From the NCBI GenBank assembly GCA_009774235.1, contig VSNJ01000025.1, positions 1-35,807 of the forward strand: a stretch of DNA of 35,807 nucleotides. The letters run 5' to 3'. The DNA is from Lachnospiraceae bacterium. Lineage in GTDB: Bacteria > Bacillota > Clostridia > Lachnospirales > Lachnospiraceae. The translations under genes and the position numbers were made by a program. Under the pieces are notes generated by a model. The model saw nothing but the letters and a program-made list of their open reading frames with translations, did no database searches and was not told the origin of the DNA. How positions within the stretch are numbered: the stretch's first letter is position 1; each line of letters starts with the position of its first letter. Positions 23,483 through 30,973 of this stretch are shown here, piece after piece.

Positions 23483-23491
23483 ATTATATCA
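23483..23491 (-). promoter_or_regulatory. Extended -10 promoter of natAB
   Basis: Minus-strand TGATATAAT, a perfect TATAAT (23483-23488) with the extended TG. The matching -35 region is poor, as is common for extended -10 promoters. About 90 bases of leader precede natA. Confidence 0.5.
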
Positions 23492-23607
23492 TAAGTTGTA
23501 TACCAATGCACTATAATTATTTCTTACAATTTTCTATAATTATATTTTTTATTTTTTCAAGAATAATTTCATCCATCCTGCAAATAATATAGATGTTCCA
23601 AAACAAC

Positions 23608-23624
23608 TTGTGGGTTCCCCACAA
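23608..23624 (+). repeat. Hairpin upstream of the Ser/Asn-rich gene
   Basis: TTGTGGG pairs with CCCACAA across a 3-nt loop, 37 bases before the start codon. No T-tract follows. The rest of 23492-23607 shows no confident promoter. Confidence 0.45.
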
Positions 23625-23660
23625 AATATTAATTGTGCAAAGCACAGAAAAGAGGTTATT

Positions 23661-23891
23661 ATGTCTAAAAATTCAAGTTATTTAAACAACACTTCTTCTA
23701 ACAACAACTCATCAAACAGCACTTCTAACAACAGCCAGAATAAGAGCCAGAACAGCAGCACTGACAAGAGCCAGAACAAGAGCTCTAATAAATCAAGCAA
23801 TGCTAATAACTGTGGCAGAAGTTCTAACAGCAGCTCAAATGAAACCAGTAAAAGTTCTAACAGCACTAACACTTCTAGCCAGGGCAGATAA
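23661..23891 (+). CDS. Small Ser/Asn-rich hypothetical protein
   Basis: A 76-residue protein of which I count 29 Ser and 20 Asn (about 64%), with Lys, Gln and Thr making up most of the rest and almost no hydrophobic residues. It has one Cys (in NNCGRSS). No signal peptide or domain is recognised. The start at 23661 follows GAGG; a GTG frame further upstream is less likely. The frame ends cleanly and is followed by a strong terminator, which supports a real expressed gene. Possible roles, all speculative, are a spore or surface matrix component or an unstructured RNA/DNA-binding peptide. Confidence 0.6.
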   Translation: MSKNSSYLNNTSSNNNSSNSTSNNSQNKSQNSSTDKSQNKSSNKSSNANNCGRSSNSSSNETSKSSNSTNTSSQGR

Positions 23892-23957
23892 GTTTTAATG
23901 TAATTTTATACAAAACTGAATAATAAATTATTAAATTTCCATTAATAATTTTATTAT

Positions 23958-23992
23958 GTGGCAGTACATATTGTACTGCCACTGTCGTTTTT
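23958..23992 (+). terminator. Terminator of the Ser/Asn-rich gene
   Basis: GTGGCAGTACA and TGTACTGCCAC form a perfect 11-bp stem with a 3-nt loop, followed after five bases by GTTTTT. It lies between the small gene and the rhodanese gene. Confidence 0.75.
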
Positions 23993-24040
23993 CTGATACC
24001 TGCATAGAATATAGTAATACTTTTTGCCAGGAGAAAGCCT

Positions 24041-24358
24041 ATGACCTTTAAGATAATTTCACCTGGAGACCTGGAATATTATCTGGACAGATACAACACT
24101 ATATTAATAGATTTACGGGAAAAAGAGGATTTCCAAAAGGAACATATTCCTGGGGCAGTATGGGCTGACTGGGAAAAACTTGAGAAAAATATTGGCAGTA
24201 TGCTTATGGCATATAATACAAACCCAGCCTGGATTATACTCTATTGTGCAAGGGGCAATATAAGCCTGCTTACAGCAAGGGACCTTGCACGCATGGGATA
24301 CCCGATAATCAGCATTAATGGAGGTTATGAACGCTGGAAAGCACACAATAATTTATAA
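24041..24358 (+). CDS. Single-domain rhodanese-like protein
   Basis: A 105-residue rhodanese domain. The N-terminal strand-helix pattern ILIDLREKEDFQKEHIPGAV is typical, and the predicted active-site cysteine is C69 in the loop CARGNIS, ahead of the helix SLLTARDLARMGY and the closing GGYERW. Rhodaneses transfer sulfane sulfur; partners cannot be inferred from neighbours. AGGAG lies a few bases before the ATG. It has no signal peptide, so it is cytoplasmic. Apparently monocistronic between two terminator-like hairpins. Confidence 0.88.
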   Translation: MTFKIISPGDLEYYLDRYNTILIDLREKEDFQKEHIPGAVWADWEKLEKNIGSMLMAYNTNPAWIILYCARGNISLLTARDLARMGYPIISINGGYERWKAHNNL

Positions 24359-24374
24359 AAATTTAATATCTCCC

Positions 24375-24403
24375 TTGAAATCTGCCAGTTATTATGATAA
24401 ACT
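24375..24403 (+). promoter_or_regulatory. Upstream promoter for the symporter leader
   Basis: TTGAAA at 24375-24380, a 17-nt spacer and an extended -10 TGATAAACT with TAAACT at 24398-24403. It starts a leader of about 280 nt that first meets the hairpin at 24466. The 13-nt string TTATGATAAACTA recurs in the promoter of the Tp47-like gene. Confidence 0.55.
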
Positions 24404-24465
24404 AACAACATGTTCCTGGTATAAAATGTAAGAGTAAATCATTTTTTATATAGTGGTCAATGAAG

Positions 24466-24510
24466 GCCACGCATAATGTATTCTATCTCATTATGCGCGG
24501 TCTTTTATTA
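24466..24510 (+). terminator. Terminator or attenuator before the symporter gene
   Basis: GGCCACGCATAATG (24466-24479) pairs with CATTATGCGCGGTC (24490-24503) with one mismatch and one G-U, followed by TTTTATTATT. It could end the rhodanese transcript or act as an attenuator of transcripts from the promoter at 24375. Its 5' arm can alternatively pair upstream (GTGGTC with GGCCAC), as antiterminators do. Confidence 0.65.
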
Positions 24511-24539
24511 TTGGATAGTGAAGGCTGTCCCCATATATA
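24511..24539 (+). promoter_or_regulatory. Second candidate promoter of the symporter gene
   Basis: TTGGAT at 24511-24516, a 17-nt spacer and TATATA at 24534-24539, just after the hairpin at 24466. If used, the leader is about 145 nt and the upstream hairpin is only a terminator of the previous gene. Confidence 0.4.
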
Positions 24540-24689
24540 CCACTGTCCCAGGACAGATACTGCGCTTACACGCAGAAAAGGTTAAGGTTAAAAGAAAAAA
24601 GAAGAAAGGATAAAATGCAAACATTGGTACTCCACTCTTTATGTTTGCGCCTCAAATGAAAATATTCTACTTGGGGCTAGGTGTAAAAT

Positions 24690-26369
24690 ATGGATAAGTT
24701 TATTGAAAACCTTACAGATGTCCTTAACATCATTGATGATTTTGTATGGGGGCCTGTTATGCTGGTTCTTCTAGTTGGTACGGGCGCATTCCTTACAATA
24801 CGCACAAAAGCATTATGCTGGCGCAATCTTCCTTATGCACTGAAAAGTGTACTTAGCAAAGAGGCACGCCAGAAAAAAGGTGATGGTGATGTTTCCCCAT
24901 TCTCAGCACTTACAACTGCACTGGCTGCCACTATTGGTACAGGCAATATAGTTGGTGTAGCCACAGCAATGGTATCTGGCGGTCCTGGTGCCCTTATATG
25001 GATGTGGATATCTGCTGCTTTCGGCCTTACATCCAAATTCAGTGAGTGTATGCTTGCCATTAAATACCGTGAAACCAATGAAAAAGGTGAAATGTCTGGC
25101 GGGCCTATGTACACAATGAAGAAAGCTTTTAAACATAAAAAGCTTGGTGCTGTACTTGGATGGTTCTTCGCATTATTTGCAGTTATAGCATCATTTGGCA
25201 TCGGAAACCTTACACAGGCAAACTCTATTTCAACAGCACTTGAATCAACTTTCAATGTACCTGTTACAATTACAGGTATTATAATCACTGTACTTGCACT
25301 TTTAATTATTCTTGGCGGCATCAAGTCTATATCTAAAGTATCCCAGGTAGTAGTACCTCTTATGGCCGTATTTTACATAATAGCAGGACTTGTTGTAATA
25401 ATAGGCAATATAAGCAACATTCCTGCTGGTGTTGCAATGATTTTTAAAATGGCATTTTCTGTAAAAGCGGTTGGCGGCGGACTTTGCGGAAGCATTGTTG
25501 CTTCAATGACACAAGCCCTACGCTTTGGTGTTGCACGTGGTGTATTTTCTAATGAAGCTGGCATGGGTTCTGCTGCTATTACTGCTGCCGCCGCATCTAC
25601 TAATGACCCTGTACAGCAAGGATATATTAATATGACAGGTACATTCTGGGACACTATTGTTGTATGTACAATTACAGGTCTGTGCATTGCAAGCTCTGGT
25701 GTACTTGGAACAACTGATACAGTGGCAACAGGCAGTTATTCATATATAAGTGAAGATTCTGGCAGCCAGCCATCTGTTTCAATAACTGTTAATGATGGTG
25801 ATATAACCAAAACAACACTTTACACTACAGAATTAACTTACCAAAATGGCATTGCAACACTTAAGCTTGGCAATCCAAAAGAAGACAAAGAAATACTGCT
25901 TACCAGGAATACAGACAACACAGCTTCTACAGAAACACTTGAAGGTACATGGAAAGATTCCGGCAATAATGAATATATATTTGGTAATGATTTTTCTTAT
26001 GAATATAAAGAACTTACAGTTGGTTCAGCACTTACAATAAAAGCATTTAAAACTGTACTTGGCAATGTTGGCGGCTGGCTGGTCTGCATAGGAATTACCT
26101 TATTTGCATTTTCCACAATATTAGGATGGGAATATCATGGTGAAAAAGCATTTGAATATATTTTTGGTACACATAAATATAATATATTTTACCGTATATT
26201 CTTTTCACTAATTGCATACATTGGCGCTACAACAACTCTTGAAATAGCATGGAAGTTCTCAGATATTGCCAATGCACTTATGGCAATACCAAACCTTATA
26301 TGCCTGCTTGCATTAAGCGGTGTAGTTGCAAATGAAATTGAACGTTTCCAGAAAAATATTAAAAAGTAA
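24690..26369 (+). CDS. Alanine/glycine:cation symporter (AGCS) with inserted extracellular domain
   Basis: A 559-residue AGCS-family transporter taking up alanine or glycine with Na+. Family segments are clear: GTGAFLTIRTK, ATIGTGNIVGVATAM, SGGPMYTMKKAF, FGVARGVFSNEAGMGSA and AYIGATTTLEIAW. Most members have about 450-490 residues. The extra length lies at about residues 341-449, between two membrane helices, and is Thr/Ser/Asn-rich and strand-like (GTWKDSGNNEYIFGN). The helix order suggests this insert faces outside, but I did not compute topology. ATG follows AGGTG. A terminator follows at 26418. Confidence 0.9.
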   Translation: MDKFIENLTDVLNIIDDFVWGPVMLVLLVGTGAFLTIRTKALCWRNLPYALKSVLSKEARQKKGDGDVSPFSALTTALAATIGTGNIVGVATAMVSGGPGALIWMWISAAFGLTSKFSECMLAIKYRETNEKGEMSGGPMYTMKKAFKHKKLGAVLGWFFALFAVIASFGIGNLTQANSISTALESTFNVPVTITGIIITVLALLIILGGIKSISKVSQVVVPLMAVFYIIAGLVVIIGNISNIPAGVAMIFKMAFSVKAVGGGLCGSIVASMTQALRFGVARGVFSNEAGMGSAAITAAAASTNDPVQQGYINMTGTFWDTIVVCTITGLCIASSGVLGTTDTVATGSYSYISEDSGSQPSVSITVNDGDITKTTLYTTELTYQNGIATLKLGNPKEDKEILLTRNTDNTASTETLEGTWKDSGNNEYIFGNDFSYEYKELTVGSALTIKAFKTVLGNVGGWLVCIGITLFAFSTILGWEYHGEKAFEYIFGTHKYNIFYRIFFSLIAYIGATTTLEIAWKFSDIANALMAIPNLICLLALSGVVANEIERFQKNIKK

Positions 26370-26417
26370 ATATAGAAATAATTATTGTTATATGAAATTT
26401 CCAAGTGGAAGTTTATG

Positions 26418-26447
26418 AAACAGGGATGCCTGGACATCCCTGTTTTT
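26418..26447 (+). terminator. Terminator of the symporter gene
   Basis: AAACAGGGATG pairs with CATCCCTGTTT (11 bp) around a 6-nt loop, with the T-run continuing after the stem. Confidence 0.85.
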
Positions 26448-26467
26448 ATTATAGAGCAAATTCCCCA

Positions 26468-26571
26468 AAAAGGGGCTGCTGCACTAAGAAATAACAGTAC
26501 AGGATATAATAGAAAAAATTTCTATTATATTGTATCTTGTACACATTTTACTTAGTACAACAGTCCCTTTT
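26468..26571. mobile_element. MITE-like 104-bp hairpin element
   Basis: The left end (26468-26515) and the right end (26519-26571) are imperfect reverse complements along nearly the whole length. Matching blocks are AAAAGGG, CTG, TG, ACTAAG, GTACA and ATATAATAGAAA. The ends, AAAAGGGGCTGCTGCACTAAG-like and split here as AAAAGGGGCTG and CTGCACTAAG, resemble IS-type terminal inverted repeats. There is no coding capacity. It lies between the symporter terminator and a minus-strand gene and may also end that gene's transcript. Confidence 0.6.
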
Positions 26572-26586
26572 ATTTTATAAAATATC

Positions 26587-27552
26587 TTATTCTGCTTTCT
26601 GGCTTGCCTTAAGCCTGTCAAGTGCAGAAACAGGTGCTCCTGGTTTCTTCTGTGAAGTATCCGCAGAAGCCGCCCTGGACGCCTGTGTCCTTGGAGATAT
26701 CGTCCCTGCCTGGCGTGAATTAATTAATGTAACCACCTTATCCATATAGGTCTTAATCTCATCTGGATTTACATTTTCAATATTATTAACTGCTGTTTCA
26801 ATAGCTAAAAGCTTAGAAAGCTGCTCTTTATTAATGTCTGAAAGCTCCTTGCTGCCTGAAACCAGAAGCATTATATTTTCTGCAATTCCTGTTGTACTTT
26901 CAAGCAGTTCTTTACTTGTTCCAACAAGTTCCCTGCTGTTTTCCAGAAGTTCTTTACTATTGCTATCTTCTGCCATGACACCAGTTCCAATACCTTCTGC
27001 CCGCTGTATATTGTCATCACTATCCAAAGTCCCAGGAATTCTTTCTAAAATTAAATCAAGTATTTCCTTAATACTTTCTGAATTCTTTACCTCATACTTA
27101 GCAATAAGCTTTGCTGAATTAAGGGTATTTTCATTAATCTTTTCTACAGCCTGCTCCAATGTCATTAATTCTGCCGTTTCATCTTCACCAGAATTATCAA
27201 ACATTGACTTGGCCTTTTCCTGGTATTCCTGGCTTACCATCCCAAGCCCATTAAGACTGTCATAAATAGATCTTTCAAGGCTTATCTGCTCTTCAAGCTT
27301 TGTATTAAGCATCTGGAACATTCTTTCCTGGTATCCATAAAGTTTGTCCCATGCATCACTTCCCCTGTTAGATAAAATAGTATTTATTCCATCTATTATA
27401 AAATACGTTGCTACAAGCACAATAACTGCAATTATTATACTTAACACTATGCCAAATATACTTTTTGACAAAGCATCACGGAATATTACCTCTGCCAGTA
27501 CACCTGCTACCCATACAATTGCTGACATTACCGTAGTTTTCTCAAGTTCCAT
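26587..27552 (-). CDS. Membrane-anchored coiled-coil hypothetical protein
   Basis: A 321-residue protein of unknown function. Two hydrophobic segments at the N terminus (about residues 6-24, and 31-55 with SIIIAVIVLVATYF) are followed by a long, highly charged helical region with heptad-like spacing, including a repeat-like SKELLE stretch (KELLENSRELV, then TSKELLEST). The last 45 residues are Ser/Ala/Lys-rich and look disordered. The topology resembles MotB- or ZapG-like anchored filaments only in outline. ATG at 27550-27552 follows GGAG; an ATG four codons earlier has no Shine-Dalgarno. It lies 37 bases after ahcY, in the same direction, so probably co-transcribed. Confidence 0.7.
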   Translation of the reverse strand: MELEKTTVMSAIVWVAGVLAEVIFRDALSKSIFGIVLSIIIAVIVLVATYFIIDGINTILSNRGSDAWDKLYGYQERMFQMLNTKLEEQISLERSIYDSLNGLGMVSQEYQEKAKSMFDNSGEDETAELMTLEQAVEKINENTLNSAKLIAKYEVKNSESIKEILDLILERIPGTLDSDDNIQRAEGIGTGVMAEDSNSKELLENSRELVGTSKELLESTTGIAENIMLLVSGSKELSDINKEQLSKLLAIETAVNNIENVNPDEIKTYMDKVVTLINSRQAGTISPRTQASRAASADTSQKKPGAPVSALDRLKASQKAE

Positions 27553-27589
27553 AGTTTTCTCCATTTCTGTAACACAGCTTATTTATAAA

Positions 27590-28834
27590 TTAAAGAGATG
27601 AACTATTCAGATATTCTGTCTGGTATGGGGTAAGTACATCAATCTCTTTGCCAAGGAAGCCAAGTTTACGGCGTGCAACTTCCATATCAACTTCTTTTGG
27701 AACATCGATTATCTTTTCTTTAAGCTCTTTCTCATGTTCAACAAGATACTTAGCACTTAGTGCCTGTATTGCAAAGCTCATATCCATAATTTCCGCTGGA
27801 TGGCCGTCACCTGCTGCAAGGTTTACAAGACGTCCCTCTGCAAGCACATAAATTGTCACTCCATTAGGAAGCTTATACCCAATAATATTATTACGCATCT
27901 CTTCACTGCTAACTGCAATTTCACGGAGACGCTTCATGTCAATTTCCACATCAAAATGTCCTGCATTACAAAGTATTGCCCCTTCTTTCATCTCCATGAA
28001 GTCCTCTTCATCTATTACACCTGCACAGCCTGTAACTGTAACAAAGAAGTCACCATACTTTGCAGCATCTTTCATAGGCATTACTTCAAATCCGTCCATT
28101 ACAGCCTCTATAGCCTTAACAGGGTCAATCTCTGTAACAATTACACGTGCACCAAGAGCCTTTGCCCTCATTGATACACCTTTGCCACACCAGCCATATC
28201 CTGCTACTACTACAATCTTGCCTGCAACAATAAGGTTAGTAGTCCTGTTAATCCCATCCCATACAGACTGTCCTGTCCCATACCTGTTGTCAAAAAGATG
28301 CTTACAGTCAGCATTATTTACAAGCACCATTGGAAATTCAAGCTGCCCGGCAGCATCCATAGCCTGTAAACGTATTATTCCTGTAGTAGTCTCCTCACAT
28401 CCGCCAATAACATACTGTAACTGGTCTTTCTTAGATGTATGGAGCATATGCACCAGGTCTCCGCCATCATCTATAATAATATTAGCCTGGTGTGAAAGTG
28501 TTTCTGATATATGTGCATTGTACTCATCATCTGTAGCACCATGCCATGCAAATACATTAAGCCCTGCTGTTACAAGTGCTGCTGCCACATCATCCTGTGT
28601 TGAAAGGGGGTTGCTGCCTGTAATAAACATCTCTGCCCCGCCTGCTGCGAGAACCTTACATAAATATGCTGTCTTTGCTTCAAGATGGATTGAAAGCGCA
28701 ATCCTTTTTCCTGCAAATGGCTTAGTTTTTGAAAAATCCTCTTCTAAACTACGCAGAAGCGGACAGTTCCTTCTTACCCATTCAATCTTGTGTTCACCTG
28801 AAGGTGAAAGTCCAATATCTCTTATCTGGCTCAT
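27590..28834 (-). CDS. ahcY: Adenosylhomocysteinase
   Basis: S-adenosylhomocysteine hydrolase: splits SAH to adenosine and homocysteine, recycling the product of SAM-dependent methylation. The 414-residue product has the substrate-side segments SIHLEAKTAYL and NNADCKHLFDNRYGTGQS, the NAD-binding GYGWCGKG (G212-G219), and the C-terminal AEGRLVNLAAGDGHPAEIMD. Length is in the compact prokaryotic range. An AGGAAGG precedes the ATG. First gene of a two-gene unit with the membrane/coiled-coil protein. The 5' leader is only about 45 nt, so no SAH riboswitch is present. Confidence 0.96.
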   Translation of the reverse strand: MSQIRDIGLSPSGEHKIEWVRRNCPLLRSLEEDFSKTKPFAGKRIALSIHLEAKTAYLCKVLAAGGAEMFITGSNPLSTQDDVAAALVTAGLNVFAWHGATDDEYNAHISETLSHQANIIIDDGGDLVHMLHTSKKDQLQYVIGGCEETTTGIIRLQAMDAAGQLEFPMVLVNNADCKHLFDNRYGTGQSVWDGINRTTNLIVAGKIVVVAGYGWCGKGVSMRAKALGARVIVTEIDPVKAIEAVMDGFEVMPMKDAAKYGDFFVTVTGCAGVIDEEDFMEMKEGAILCNAGHFDVEIDMKRLREIAVSSEEMRNNIIGYKLPNGVTIYVLAEGRLVNLAAGDGHPAEIMDMSFAIQALSAKYLVEHEKELKEKIIDVPKEVDMEVARRKLGFLGKEIDVLTPYQTEYLNSSSL

Positions 28835-28885
28835 AATACTTCCTTCCTGTTAAATTAAAACTTTTCTGTTACCTTTTACTTACTA

Positions 28886-28913
28886 ATTATAACACACAAG
28901 ATTTAAAAGTAAA
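28886..28913 (-). promoter_or_regulatory. Promoter of ahcY
   Basis: Minus-strand TTTACT at 28908-28913, a 16-nt spacer and a perfect TATAAT at 28886-28891. The bases from 28914 to 28994 show no feature. Confidence 0.6.
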
Positions 28914-28994
28914 GCAGCAATAGGCTTATGCAGATAAACTTATCTTAATTCCCAGGTATACCCGGCCAACCCATCATTACCACTAAATATATTA

Positions 28995-29540
28995 CTATGA
29001 ATGAAGGCTGATTCCTTCATAAAAGTTATTAAAACAAACTTCTTTATCCCTTACATATTCTCTGAACCCCTCAATGTGTATATAACGCACACCTGCATAA
29101 TTATAACTGTCAAGCCTTCTGTTAAAAGCATCATCTGAATGGGCACTTACCAGAATACTGCCATTATCAAAACCAGTTACTATAAGGGTATGGTAATATC
29201 TGTCCATATCATTCATAAGTTGTACAGCGTCCCCTATTTCAACTGACTCTATATCTGTTTCATAACCAAACGGTCCATTTAATGTATTGGTAGTAATAAA
29301 CCCATAGAAAAAGGAAACACCTGCCCATGATGGTGAACGGTCATTAATGCCAGAATAATACCATCCATTAACCTCATCATAATTCATTTCACAACAGCCC
29401 GCATAAATACACTGTGACACAAAACTTGTACAATCACCCCCAATACCCGTAAAATTATAGAACAATGGATTCCTCTCATAAGCCCATCTTGCAGCATACG
29501 CATATGCATGCTGCCTGTTATAAGGTTTAACTTCAAGCAT
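28995..29540 (-). CDS. Amidase-domain (Amidase_6-type) protein
   Basis: A 181-residue protein of the putative amidase domain family (NlpC/P60-like papain fold). The catalytic cysteine is expected at C37 in GGDCTSFVSQCIYAG and the histidine at H117 in YYHTLIVTG; the start YNRQHAYAYAARWA is also typical. Family members are thought to act on peptide bonds of cell-wall type, but no signal peptide or membrane segment is seen, so its site of action is unclear. The ATG at 29538-29540 follows AGGAGA six bases upstream. It lies 104 bases after the Fe-S protein gene and has its own candidate promoter. Confidence 0.82.
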   Translation of the reverse strand: MLEVKPYNRQHAYAYAARWAYERNPLFYNFTGIGGDCTSFVSQCIYAGCCEMNYDEVNGWYYSGINDRSPSWAGVSFFYGFITTNTLNGPFGYETDIESVEIGDAVQLMNDMDRYYHTLIVTGFDNGSILVSAHSDDAFNRRLDSYNYAGVRYIHIEGFREYVRDKEVCFNNFYEGISLHS

Positions 29541-29578
29541 AAACTGTCTCCTGTTAAAAACCAAGTTATAATATTATA

Positions 29579-29607
29579 TATATATAATTTATAAATGTGC
29601 GTGGCAA
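29579..29607 (-). promoter_or_regulatory. Possible promoter of the amidase-domain gene
   Basis: Minus-strand TTGCCA at 29602-29607, a 17-nt spacer and TATATA at 29579-29584, in a run of alternating T and A. Confidence 0.45.
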
Positions 29608-29644
29608 ATTACTGTAATACCATACTGTTTCCCAGGACATGGCA

Positions 29645-30469
29645 TTATATAAAAATATACACTAATATAAAAAGAAGCACTGCCTTTATAATTGAAAATA
29701 TATTATGGTTTATACTTTTCAGTATATGCATGCTTGATACTGGGCATCCTGATACACATTTATTACATCCTATACATTCACCTATACGTTCCCTGCTTCC
29801 CGGATTTATACTAACTGGACAATTCTTTACACATAATTTGCATCCTTTTAAACATATATCTTCTCTTTTCTTTGGATATTGCAATGTTATAACAGGAAGC
29901 AGCGCAAACACTGCCCCCATAGGACATAGGAACTGGCAGAAAAACCGTTCTTGAATACACATCCCTGTTATTATTAATATAAACAATATTATTCCTGTAA
30001 CAGTAAATGCGTTTTTAAATTCAAATGCCCTTAACTTTGAAAAAACTGCCCATGGGCTGTTTAATGAGAAAAATCCATACATACCATTAAAACAAAGCAA
30101 AATAATTCCAGCAAGTATTATGTACTTTAATTTCTGCAGATAGATACATACTTTTCCTGGTATAACAGGAAACCTTTTATTTAACTTCTTTTGTATAAAC
30201 TTTGACATGGTATATACTACATCTCCAAAACTTCCAAACGCACATGCAAAACCACAAAAAAATCTGCCAGATACAATAGTAAACCCTGTAAGGATAATAA
30301 GATACATTATAAATGGCACCATTTCTATACTTTTGCTCCCATGCATCTGTGAAGCAATATATTTTACTCCTGAAAATGCTGCCTGGAACAACTCAGGCAG
30401 CATAATAAAGAAAAACAGCTGTATTACTACTCTTACAATCCCGTCAATATCCCTCTTCTTTTTTCCCAT
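29645..30469 (-). CDS. NapH/NosR-type membrane polyferredoxin
   Basis: A 274-residue integral membrane Fe-S protein. About five hydrophobic segments are visible. Two membrane-adjacent CxxxC motifs (C72/C76 in FFCGFAC; C178/C182 in FFCQFLCP) match the Fer4_5 domain of NapH and NosR, and two 4Fe-4S clusters follow (C206-C217 and C232-C242, each ending CP). Such proteins pass electrons between the quinone pool or cytoplasm and extracytosolic acceptors. The gene is 37 bases downstream of a one-domain FMN-binding protein and near a three-domain one, so those are its likely redox partners. A weak AAAGGGAAA precedes the ATG. Confidence 0.85.
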   Translation of the reverse strand: MGKKKRDIDGIVRVVIQLFFFIMLPELFQAAFSGVKYIASQMHGSKSIEMVPFIMYLIILTGFTIVSGRFFCGFACAFGSFGDVVYTMSKFIQKKLNKRFPVIPGKVCIYLQKLKYIILAGIILLCFNGMYGFFSLNSPWAVFSKLRAFEFKNAFTVTGIILFILIITGMCIQERFFCQFLCPMGAVFALLPVITLQYPKKREDICLKGCKLCVKNCPVSINPGSRERIGECIGCNKCVSGCPVSSMHILKSINHNIFSIIKAVLLFILVYIFI

Positions 30470-30506
30470 ATAAATTTCCCTTTGCCTTATCCTTGCTCAA
30501 ACCACT

Positions 30507-30953
30507 TTATCCTTTTGCTTTACTAAGTGCTTTTTCCACAGAATTAAGTATTCCTGTTGAACTATATGTAGCACCACTAATTGTATCTACATCTGCTGAC
30601 TGTTTCTCTATAATATCATTAATAACAGCTATTGCCATCTTAAGATATGCCTTATCCTCATTTTCTGCCTCAACAATATTAACTTCTTCAATATTTCCGT
30701 TATTTATTATTACCTCAGTTTTAATTATACCGCCAAAACCGTCAGCAGAAGCACTATATACACCATCATTGTATAATTGCAAAGCTGCTTTCTCTTTACC
30801 AGCCATGTTTTTGTTATACTCCTCTACTTCTGCTATCTCTGCTTTATTTGCTTCTTCACTTGCCTTCCATGCCAGTGCATTACGCTGGTAATATACAATG
30901 CCAGCTATAATAACTATAAGTGAAGCAGATTTTATTATAAAATTCTTAAACAT
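30507..30953 (-). CDS. Single-domain FMN-binding protein
   Basis: A 148-residue protein with one N-terminal membrane helix (about residues 7-22), a short charged helical linker and a C-terminal FMN-binding domain of the RnfG/NqrC type (DGVYSASADGFGGIIKTEV). The flavinylation motif is SGATYSS with predicted attachment at T129. FMN is added by ApbE, which is not encoded here. It should be anchored outside the membrane. The nearest GGAGG is 13 bases before the ATG, unusually far, but an in-frame stop codon lies just upstream so no earlier start is possible. Between the large FMN protein and the polyferredoxin. Confidence 0.88.
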   Translation of the reverse strand: MFKNFIIKSASLIVIIAGIVYYQRNALAWKASEEANKAEIAEVEEYNKNMAGKEKAALQLYNDGVYSASADGFGGIIKTEVIINNGNIEEVNIVEAENEDKAYLKMAIAVINDIIEKQSADVDTISGATYSSTGILNSVEKALSKAKG

Positions 30954-30973
30954 GCTTTACCAGAATCCTCCAA

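Larger units (their letters stand above)
24359..24689 (+). promoter_or_regulatory. Structured leader of the AGCS symporter gene
   Basis: 331 bases with two candidate promoters and a series of hairpins: GGCCACGCATAATG/CATTATGCGCGGTC (24466-24503), CTGTC/GACAG (24543-24556), CTGCG/CGCAG (24560-24575), GCAAACAT/ATGTTTGC (24617-24648) and GCCTCAA/TTGGGGC (24649-24677), the last ending next to the AGGTG ribosome binding site. A purine-rich stretch lies at 24576-24612. I looked for the glycine riboswitch core common before such genes and did not find it. No known riboswitch class is recognised. Confidence 0.5.

Noticed and set aside
24410..24689. Glycine riboswitch before the symporter
   Set aside because: The conserved glycine aptamer core was looked for and not seen.
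27936..28853. 305-codon plus-strand frame opposite ahcY
   Set aside because: Antisense shadow; the minus-strand frame is a complete, well-conserved AhcY.
28835..28880. SAH riboswitch before ahcY
   Set aside because: The promoter lies about 50 bases from the start codon, leaving no room for the aptamer.
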